A DNA stretch of 5,594 nucleotides, taken from Clostridia bacterium (lineage in GTDB: Bacteria > Bacillota_A > Clostridia > Oscillospirales > CAG-272). Both the position numbers and the translations under genes were made by a program. Below are positions 1-4,211 of this stretch, piece after piece (position 1 is the stretch's first letter; each line of letters begins with the position of its first letter). The stretch lies in NCBI GenBank assembly GCA_017466455.1, contig JAFTUD010000037.1, positions 1 through 5,594 on the forward strand, in the 5' to 3' direction. The notes below the pieces were generated by a model. That model did no database searches and was not told the origin of the DNA. It saw nothing but the letters and a program-made list of their open reading frames with translations.

Positions 1-915
1 AGAAATGTCGTTTCGGGTAAAATCTTTGGAGAAATCGTAAAATCAAGAAACGATGAGCTATCAGACACTCCAAACGGCGGAGCAATTGACGGCTATCCGA
101 TTTTAGTCTATAATAACGGCGTCTACCAAGGCATCTATACTATGAACATTCCAAAGGATAACTGGATGCTTGGTATGAGCCATAGTGATGAGAAAAATCA
201 AGCCATATTTATGGCTGAAACATGGAATAACGCCGTTTCCTTCAGACAAATTTCAACAAGCGGATTTACTCTTGAATACGCGTCAAACGAGGATAGCTTG
301 ATTGATAAGAACACTCAGTGGGCGTACGATAGCCTGCGTGATTTGATAGAGTTCGTTTATTATAACGACGGCGAGGACTTTAAAAACGGAATACATCAGT
401 ACGCCGATATTGATAAGTGTATAGACTCAATGATATATACCTTCTTCATTTGCGCCGATGATAACACGAGTAAAAACATACTTTGGGTAACCCTTGACGG
501 TAAGGTGTGGTTTAGTAGCATGTACGATATGGACGGCACTTGGGGCATGAGATGGAACGGAAATATCGAGTTTAACGAATACACCCACCCAATCTCCGCC
601 CTCGTTGACGGTAAGGGACTTGCGCCCGAAAGAAACCATTCTAACTTAAATCTTTTGTGGGAGAGAATTTATGTCAATTATTTTGACCGCGTTTGCGAAA
701 GATATGCGGAGCTAAGACAGGAAATCCTCACCGAGGAAAATATCACAAATCATTTTGAATCGTTCTTTAACTCAATTCCCGATGTGGTAAGAGAGGCAGA
801 AAGAAAAAAGTGGACTGGCGTTCCCTCTCAAAATGTAGACCACCTGACGCAAATTTTAACCTTCGCAAGGAAACGCCTTGTGGTTATGGATGATATTTTA
901 CTGTTCAAAGAATAA
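1..915 (+). CDS. CotH-family (spore-coat-kinase-like) protein, C-terminal part, 5' end outside window
   Basis: The frame is open from base 1 to the TAA at 913-915 (304 codons). The ATG at 142 is internal: conserved family sequence continues upstream of it, so the real start lies left of the window. Residues 31-52 of the visible part (GYPILVYNNGVYQGIYTMNI and following) match the CotH pattern of a hydrophobic strand followed by G-x-Y-x-G-x-Y. D154-N155 and K158-N159 precede a beta pair (LWVTLDGKVWF), then Y175-D-M-D-G-T-W-G182, the family's conserved D-x-D block where the metal and ATP phosphates are expected to bind. The helical C-terminus (about 215-304) is typical of the family. In Bacillus subtilis, CotH is an atypical kinase that phosphorylates spore coat proteins. 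In Clostridia, relatives are often secreted multi-domain surface proteins, so the substrate here is unknown. A terminator follows 86 bases after the stop. Family assignment is firm; cellular role is inference. Confidence 0.88.
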   Translation, partial: RNVVSGKIFGEIVKSRNDELSDTPNGGAIDGYPILVYNNGVYQGIYTMNIPKDNWMLGMSHSDEKNQAIFMAETWNNAVSFRQISTSGFTLEYASNEDSLIDKNTQWAYDSLRDLIEFVYYNDGEDFKNGIHQYADIDKCIDSMIYTFFICADDNTSKNILWVTLDGKVWFSSMYDMDGTWGMRWNGNIEFNEYTHPISALVDGKGLAPERNHSNLNLLWERIYVNYFDRVCERYAELRQEILTEENITNHFESFFNSIPDVVREAERKKWTGVPSQNVDHLTQILTFARKRLVVMDDILLFKE

Positions 916-1001
916 TTCTGAAAATGCCTGCCAACCTTGTTACATTCAGCACGGCAGAGAATACGCAGACAAGCGAAATCAAGGAAAATCCTTAATAACC
1001 T

Positions 1002-1030
1002 AAAAACGCACTCAACCGAGTGCGTTTTTT
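1002..1030 (+). terminator. Rho-independent terminator after the CotH-like gene
   Basis: A perfect 7-bp GC-containing stem CGCACTC (1007-1013) / GAGTGCG (1018-1024) has an AACC loop. It is flanked by five A residues on the left and six T residues on the right, which extend the stem and supply the U tract. It ends transcription of the CotH-like gene. Bases 916-1001 between the stop and this hairpin hold only a weak 23-codon frame without a ribosome binding site. Confidence 0.9.
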
Positions 1031-1085
1031 ATCCCCAAATCGCGCCCACATCAAAAACGCAAGTGTAAATTAAATTTTAAATGTG

Positions 1086-1114
1086 TTGACTTTTTTATTT
1101 GAATTTGCTAAAAT
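1086..1114 (+). promoter_or_regulatory. Sigma-A promoter with extended -10 for the 1148 gene
   Basis: The -35 box TTGACT (1086-1091) and -10 box TAAAAT (1109-1114) are separated by 17 bases. TG at 1106-1107 gives an extended -10 (TGCTAAAAT). Transcription should start near 1121, leaving a leader of about 27 bases that contains the AAAGGA ribosome binding site at 1136-1141. Confidence 0.8.
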
Positions 1115-1147
1115 GAATATAATCTGAATTTAATCAAAGGAATAAAA

Positions 1148-1903
1148 ATGGAAAATAACGAAAACAACATTCAGGAGTCCAACTCCCTAAAGAAACTAAA
1201 AATGCTCGGTGAAAGCACAACCGAGGAAATTCACCTGAAAAGCGATAGCGAGGTAAAGGGCAATTTTTGGGCAAATCTTTGGTACCAGCACAAATGGGCA
1301 ATCATCTTGGGAAGCATTGCAGTCATTATGCTTGTAATCCTCATATTTATGCTCGCAAACGATAAAAAAGAGGATGTAAACATCATCTATGTCGGACCCG
1401 AGCCCGTTATTCATAAGGTCGGCGAAATGACCGAAAAGCTAAACCTCATCTGCGATGACTACAACGGAGATGGCGAGATTGTTTTGAACTTCCCGACAAT
1501 CATATATCAAAACGAGGAGCAAAGAGAGAAGCTAAAGGATACCCACCCCGAAAAGCTCATAACCACGCAAGCAAATGCCGAAGCCCTCGGACAATTCCAA
1601 GCACAGCTAATGTCGGGCGCGCTCATAATTTACCTGCTTGACCCCGAGCTTTACGAAAACAGTGCAAAGCCCCTTTGCGTTCCGCTTTCCGAAATTCTCG
1701 GTGATACCTCGGGCTTAGATGAAGGGCTCTTGTATGATGATAGGGCAATTAACTTCTCAAAAACCACCTTCGCAATCCGCTATGAGGAGTTTGATATTCT
1801 GCCGTCTGACACGGTTATGTGTATCGTAAAAACGGTAAATACCGATAAGGAGCTGTACGCTAACAGCTGTGACCTCTTTAAATCAATCGTTGAATTTAAC
1901 TAA
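1148..1903 (+). CDS. Single-pass membrane protein of unknown function with extracytoplasmic domain
   Basis: 251 residues. The ATG at 1148 follows AAAGGA with 6 bases spacing. Residues 1-49 are charged, polar and probably cytoplasmic. One transmembrane helix spans about W50-A70, followed by K73-K74. The rest (about 75-251) should lie outside the cell, although a positive-inside argument is weak because charges occur on both sides. The outer domain begins with a beta strand (VNIIYVGPEP), then DDYNGDGE at 103-110, which resembles a D-x-N-x-D-G calcium-binding loop. FQAQLMSGALIIYLLDPELY at 150-169 resembles the 'a-x-L-x-x-G-x-x-D-I-x-x-L' segment of extracellular solute-binding folds, so a degenerate binding-protein-like domain is possible. 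I do not recognise a named family. It is monocistronic by its own promoter and terminator, so neighbours give no functional clue. It is a confident gene with no assignable function. Confidence 0.88.
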   Translation: MENNENNIQESNSLKKLKMLGESTTEEIHLKSDSEVKGNFWANLWYQHKWAIILGSIAVIMLVILIFMLANDKKEDVNIIYVGPEPVIHKVGEMTEKLNLICDDYNGDGEIVLNFPTIIYQNEEQREKLKDTHPEKLITTQANAEALGQFQAQLMSGALIIYLLDPELYENSAKPLCVPLSEILGDTSGLDEGLLYDDRAINFSKTTFAIRYEEFDILPSDTVMCIVKTVNTDKELYANSCDLFKSIVEFN

Positions 1904-1906
1904 TCT

Positions 1907-1933
1907 AAAAAAGCCCATTTTAAGGGCTTTTTT
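1907..1933 (+). terminator. Rho-independent terminator after the 1148 gene
   Basis: Six A residues plus GCCC (1907-1916) pair with GGGC plus six T residues (1924-1933) around a 7-base loop. The hairpin starts 3 bases after the TAA stop. The A/T symmetry means it could also act on the opposite strand, but no minus-strand gene is seen. Confidence 0.85.
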
Positions 1934-1961
1934 ATATATTGTAAATAAATTTATAAATGTA

Positions 1962-1990
1962 TTGTATTTTTTTCGCATTTGTGCTAAAAT
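1962..1990 (+). promoter_or_regulatory. Sigma-A promoter with extended -10 for the flippase-like gene
   Basis: The -35-like box TTGTAT (1962-1967) is followed by a 17-base spacer and TAAAAT (1985-1990). The spacer ends in TGC, giving the same extended -10 word TGCTAAAAT as the promoter at 1086. The -35 is weaker than consensus. Transcription is predicted to start near 1997. Confidence 0.72.
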
Positions 1991-2035
1991 ATTACAGTAG
2001 TTAAAAAACTAAGCCTTACCGAAAGGAGAGTCGCT

Positions 2036-3187
2036 TTGGAAAATAATACACATAAAAATCCACTGAATAAGAAAAAAATCATCTTATTCGTAGTATATAG
2101 CATAGTCGCAGTATTTCTCTTTATCACAGTCTTGTCTATAAATGACCTTGACGCGATCTCGGCACAGCTCAAAAGCGTAAAAATGGAATATGTATGGTAC
2201 GCCCTGCTTATGATAGTCGCATTTGCGCTTGCGTTTCCGATCTCCCTTTGTATATTGACAAAGGCAAGAGGAACTGATATAAAGATGTCAACCACCTATG
2301 CAATTGCAATGACTGAGCATTTTTTCAATGGCATAACTCCCCTCTCAACAGGCGGACAGCCCTTCCAAGCCTATTCGTATTATAGAGCGAAGGTTAAGCT
2401 TTCCGAGTCCACAGGACTCCTTCTTACAAACCTTCTTGTATATATGATAGTTACAACAGCCTTTGCCCTTGTCGGACTTTTCTATTTTGATGTTTTCCTT
2501 GCCCATATGGATAAATGGTGGGTACCTGTGGTTATAATCGGCTATATTTTGGATGTTCTGATCCTTGTAATCACCTTCGCCCTTGGCGCAAGTAAAACAA
2601 TACGAAATCTTATTATGAGGCTCGTAAACGCCATTTGCAACCTTCGCCTTTTTAGAAGACTTCAACCTAAGGCTAAGCTCTTGGAGGAGTATTTTGAACA
2701 GGTGCAGGAGGCATTTCATTACCTTACAAAGAAAAAAGGCGCATTTGTTCTCGCGCTCCTTAGTAAGGTAGTAGCATACGCCTTTTATTACGCGGCATCG
2801 TACTTTATTCTCTTGGCATTCGGTGTGCCAATGCAACCCGAAAATCTTCTGCTGTCCATATCGGCAACCGCCTTCGCAATTACCGCGGTAGGCTTTATTC
2901 CCACCCCGGGGGCATCGGGCGGAGTAGAGGGAGCAATGGGACAAATCTATCGCTCAATAGTTATATTTGTAACAGGCGGAGCAATCCTCACAACCGCCAC
3001 CGCAGTTGCAAACGGAGTAATGCTAATATGGCGACTCCTCAGCTACTATCTTCTTATGCTCATATCCCTTGCGTTTTATATCGGACTTGAAATTTTCTTT
3101 AATAAAAAATCGCAAAATACAAACACACCCCCCGAGCAAGGCACGGAAAACGGCGATATTTCCACCGTCACAAAGGAAGCTGAATAA
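2036..3187 (+). CDS. Flippase-like / lysylphosphatidylglycerol synthase TM-family integral membrane protein
   Basis: 383 residues. The start is TTG at 2036-2038, fixed by the strong AAAGGAGAG at 2022-2030 with about 7 bases spacing; no ATG lies near that site. The protein is highly hydrophobic, with probable membrane helices near residues 15-35, 53-75, 127-150, 162-184, 236-264, 270-290, 303-330 and 331-355. The polar C-terminal tail (about 357-383) is presumably cytoplasmic. Two signatures of the UPF0104/LPG_synthase_TM (YbhN-like) family are visible: TPLSTGGQPFQAY at 101-113 and FIPTPGASGGVEGAMG at 287-302. The family contains the membrane half of MprF, which flips lysyl-phosphatidylglycerol, and stand-alone relatives proposed to move lipids or lipid-linked intermediates. 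There is no C-terminal aminoacyl-transferase domain, so this is not full MprF. The lipid substrate cannot be read from the sequence. It has its own promoter and terminator. Confidence 0.92.
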   Translation: MENNTHKNPLNKKKIILFVVYSIVAVFLFITVLSINDLDAISAQLKSVKMEYVWYALLMIVAFALAFPISLCILTKARGTDIKMSTTYAIAMTEHFFNGITPLSTGGQPFQAYSYYRAKVKLSESTGLLLTNLLVYMIVTTAFALVGLFYFDVFLAHMDKWWVPVVIIGYILDVLILVITFALGASKTIRNLIMRLVNAICNLRLFRRLQPKAKLLEEYFEQVQEAFHYLTKKKGAFVLALLSKVVAYAFYYAASYFILLAFGVPMQPENLLLSISATAFAITAVGFIPTPGASGGVEGAMGQIYRSIVIFVTGGAILTTATAVANGVMLIWRLLSYYLLMLISLAFYIGLEIFFNKKSQNTNTPPEQGTENGDISTVTKEAE

Positions 3188-3196
3188 AAAATAAAT

Positions 3197-3231
3197 AAAA
3201 ACGGGCAGTAAAAGAAAAAACTGCCCGTTTT
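3197..3231 (+). terminator. Rho-independent terminator after the flippase-like gene
   Basis: A stem formed by AACGGGCAG (ending at 3208) and CTGCCCGTT (from 3221), extended by flanking A and T runs, encloses a 12-base A-rich loop (3209-3220). It begins 10 bases after the stop codon. Confidence 0.88.
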
Positions 3232-3273
3232 AAATTGCCGAAAAACAAATTCTTAAAAAATTCCAAAAAGGTA

Positions 3274-3302
3274 TTGCATTTTCAAAAATAGTATGCTATA
3301 AT
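3274..3302 (+). promoter_or_regulatory. Promoter of tRNA-Trp
   Basis: TTGCAT (3274-3279), a 17-base spacer, and a perfect TATAAT (3297-3302) preceded by TGC give an extended -10. A-rich sequence directly upstream (3241-3270) could act as an UP element, as is common for stable RNA genes. The predicted start near 3309 is about 12 bases before the mature tRNA. Confidence 0.85.
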
Positions 3303-3320
3303 ATCAAGCGTCTTATAAAT

Positions 3321-3396
3321 AGGGGTGTAGTTCAGTCGGTAGAACACCAGTCTCCAAAACTGGGTGTCCAGGGTTCGAGTCCTTGCGCCCCTGCCA
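3321..3396 (+). tRNA. tRNA-Trp (anticodon CCA)
   Basis: 76 bases with a full cloverleaf. The acceptor stem AGGGGTG (3321-3327) pairs with CGCCCCT (3386-3392) with one G-T wobble. The D stem is GTTC/GAAC (3330-3333/3342-3345). The anticodon stem is CCAGT/ACTGG (3347-3351/3359-3363) around the loop CTCCAAA, with anticodon CCA at 3354-3356, which reads UGG (tryptophan). The variable loop is 5 bases. The T stem is CAGGG/CCTTG with loop TTCGAGT. The discriminator is G3393, as expected for bacterial tRNA-Trp, and the 3' CCA (3394-3396) is encoded. The gene stands alone between protein genes. The 13 bases at 3377-3389 recur at the ends of the repeats downstream. Confidence 0.97.
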
Positions 3397-3434
3397 AATC
3401 AAAAAGGGTACGCTTGTCGTACCCTTTTTGATTT
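3396..3434 (+). terminator. Long perfect hairpin, probable tRNA-Trp terminator
   Basis: A perfect 17-bp stem (3396-3412 with 3418-3434) has a 5-base loop CTTGT. The arm contains GGGTACG plus an A5 run, and its complement contains a T5 run. It begins at the last base of the tRNA CCA end. There is no separate T tract after the stem, so the U run lies in the 3' arm. The loop and 3' arm recur in the second repeat copy, but the 5' arm does not. Confidence 0.8.
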
Positions 3435-3544
3435 GCACGGGGGTATAAAGCACGGGCTCGAAGGGGAGCGGTGTTGAATGACAGTCCGGGGGACTGTCAG
3501 ATCCGCGGAAAGGCTTTGCCCGCAGGCAAAGGAGTCTTTGCGCC
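3411..3544 (+). repeat. tRNA-tail-associated structured repeat, copy 1
   Basis: 134 bases, matched by 3559-3693 with about 8 substitutions and one 1-base indel. It starts within the tRNA-Trp terminator hairpin and ends in GAGTCTTTGCGCC (3532-3544), which differs by one base from tRNA-Trp 3377-3389. From 3450 it can fold into a closed multi-arm structure. The outer stem is 3450-3459 with 3532-3541 (one mismatch, two wobbles). Arm 1 is TGACAGTCC/GGACTGTCA (3479-3487/3491-3499), enclosed by GCGG (3468-3471) / CCGC (3503-3506). Arm 2 is CTTTGCC/GGCAAAG (3514-3520/3525-3531). No coding frame is convincing. Function unknown: it could be a mobile repeat, a processing or termination structure, or an unknown RNA. 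Confidence 0.85.
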
Positions 3545-3558
3545 AATTAGAAATTTAA

Positions 3559-3693
3559 CGCTTGCCGTACCCTTTTTGATTTGCATAGGGGTATAAAGCA
3601 AGGGCTCGAAGGGGAAGCGGTGTTGAATGACAGTTCGGGGAACTGTCAGATCCGCGGAGAGGCTTTGCCCGCAGGCAAAGGAGTCCTTGCGCC
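3559..3693 (+). repeat. tRNA-tail-associated structured repeat, copy 2
   Basis: 135 bases, second copy of the element at 3411-3544. The outer stem 3599-3608 with 3681-3690 is better paired than in copy 1 (ten pairs, one wobble). Arm 1 is TGACAGTT/AACTGTCA (3628-3635/3641-3648): the C3486-G3492 pair of copy 1 is replaced here by T3635-A3641, a compensatory change. Arm 2 (3663-3669/3674-3680) is unchanged. The copy ends in GAGTCCTTGCGCC (3681-3693), identical to tRNA-Trp 3377-3389. Unlike copy 1, it has no left arm for the terminator hairpin: 3545-3558 is unrelated AT-rich sequence. The distance between successive GAGTC ends is 155 and then 149 bases. Confidence 0.85.
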
Positions 3694-3727
3694 AAAAAAA
3701 TCCAAGTCGCAAGACTTGGATTTTTTT
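3694..3727. terminator. Perfect 15-bp hairpin with GCAA loop, probable bidirectional terminator
   Basis: The stem 3694-3708 / 3713-3727 is uninterrupted, with a GCAA tetraloop (3709-3712), a 7-A run on the left and a 7-T run on the right. This is the form of an intrinsic terminator on either strand. It begins directly after the last base of repeat copy 2. Its core CCAAGTC/GACTTGG is a close relative of the next hairpin CCAAGCC/GGCTTGG, so it may also be the first member of the array. Confidence 0.75.
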
Positions 3728-3729
3728 AT

Positions 3730-4037
3730 CCAAGCCGCAGGCTTGGTATATCATTGAATGTATAACTCGCCTGCGGCGAGATATACATTCGTATATCATC
3801 AGCCCCTGTGGGGCTGTATCTCATCACGCGCCAGCGTGCATTTTCCTGCGGCTTGATGATATACAATGCTTCGCATTGGTGATATGCAATTCCTATGGAA
3901 TTGATGATATACACGCCTCACGGCGTGATGTGGCGCACGAGTTCAAGCCCATACGAAAACTCTTGAAAACATCATTTGCGTGCCTGCACGCAACATCATT
4001 TGACCGTCAGGTCAACATCATTCCACCACAAGGCGGA
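3730..4037. repeat. Array of short diversified hairpins with conserved linkers
   Basis: About ten small inverted repeats follow each other: 3730-3746, 3766-3780 (outer arms GAATGTAT 3756-3763 and ATACATTC 3783-3790), 3801-3815, 3825-3838, 3864-3878, 3887-3903, 3912-3927, 3976-3993, 4000-4015 and an imperfect 4022-4037. Stems are 5-8 bp with 2-4 base loops, and each has its own sequence. Between them is a near-constant linker: GTATATCATC at 3791, GTATCTCATC at 3816, GATGATATAC at 3855 and 3903, GGTGATATGC at 3878, then AACATCATT at 3968, 3992 and 4014. Repeat period is about 22-25 bases. Bases 3928-3967 are degenerate (a loose TTCAAG/CTTGAA pair). The linker orientation reverses between 3825 and 3855. 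It is not protein coding and not CRISPR. It resembles repetitive extragenic palindrome clusters. Function unknown. Confidence 0.8.
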
Positions 4038-4038
4038 C

Positions 4039-4116
4039 ACAAATCCCCCTTCTCCCCACACTCATTTTTTGTATATTTTGGTGAATTTGCACAAAAAATG
4101 GGGGGGGGGGATTTGT
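4039..4116. repeat. Large imperfect inverted repeat with G11 tract
   Basis: The left arm 4039-4072 begins ACAAATCCCCC and ends ATTTTTTGT. The right arm 4091-4116 begins ACAAAAAAT, continues with eleven G residues (4100-4110), and ends ATTTGT. The outer parts pair exactly (ACAAAT with ATTTGT), as do the inner parts (ATTTTTTGT 4064-4072 with ACAAAAAAT 4091-4099). The middle C-rich stretch TTCTCCCCACACTC pairs only partly with the G tract. The loop is 18 bases (4073-4090). It lies between the hairpin array and the promoter of the leucine-rich repeat gene and may be the end of the repeat element. Confidence 0.75.
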
Positions 4117-4128
4117 TTATTGTGCATA

Positions 4129-4158
4129 TTGACAAATAATATTAAAATATGCTATAAT
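4129..4158 (+). promoter_or_regulatory. Near-consensus sigma-A promoter of the leucine-rich repeat gene
   Basis: A perfect TTGACA (4129-4134) and a perfect TATAAT (4153-4158) are separated by 18 bases, with TGC directly before the -10. This is the strongest protein-gene promoter in the window. The predicted start near 4165 gives a leader of about 47 bases. The G11 tract ends 18 bases before the -35 box. Confidence 0.88.
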
Positions 4159-4176
4159 TATAATGTAAAAAAATCT

Positions 4177-4204
4177 ATGCCCGCGGGGGCATCCCCGCAA
4201 GGAG
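4177..4204 (+). promoter_or_regulatory. Leader with two mutually exclusive hairpins and ribosome binding site
   Basis: ATGCCC (4177-4182) can pair with GGGCAT (4187-4192) around GCGG. Alternatively GCGGGG (4183-4188) can pair with CCCCGC (4193-4198) around GCAT. The two stems share bases 4183-4192 and cannot form together. The second ends one base before the AAGGAG ribosome binding site (4199-4204), which sits 7 bases before ATG 4212. A role in tuning translation is possible but not shown; the leader is too short for a known riboswitch class. Confidence 0.5.
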
Positions 4205-4211
4205 AAAAAAC

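Noticed and set aside
924..995. 23-codon ATG frame after the CotH-like gene
   Set aside because: There is no ribosome binding site and no recognisable product. It may be chance, or eroded out-of-frame coding sequence of the CotH-like gene.
2345..2944. Minus-strand 199-codon frame
   Set aside because: It is antisense to the flippase-like gene, whose family motifs lie on the plus strand. The predicted peptide is Cys/Lys-rich without recognisable domains.
3313..3546. Minus-strand 77-codon frame over the tRNA
   Set aside because: It is the reverse-strand reading of tRNA-Trp (giving the well-known false peptide containing DSNPGHPVLETGVLPTELHP) plus repeat copy 1. It is not a gene.
3497..3799. 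Minus-strand 100-codon frame
   Set aside because: It lies entirely in repeat copies and hairpins. Part of it repeats the neighbouring false frame because the DNA itself is repeated.
3730..4037. CRISPR array
   Set aside because: The period is only 22-25 bases, the 'spacers' are themselves palindromes, the constant parts are about 10 bases and imperfect, and no cas gene is present.
3627..4139. Plus-strand 170-codon open frame
   Set aside because: It runs across the structured repeat, the hairpin array and the G tract. It has no ribosome binding site, and its composition follows the repeats rather than any protein family.
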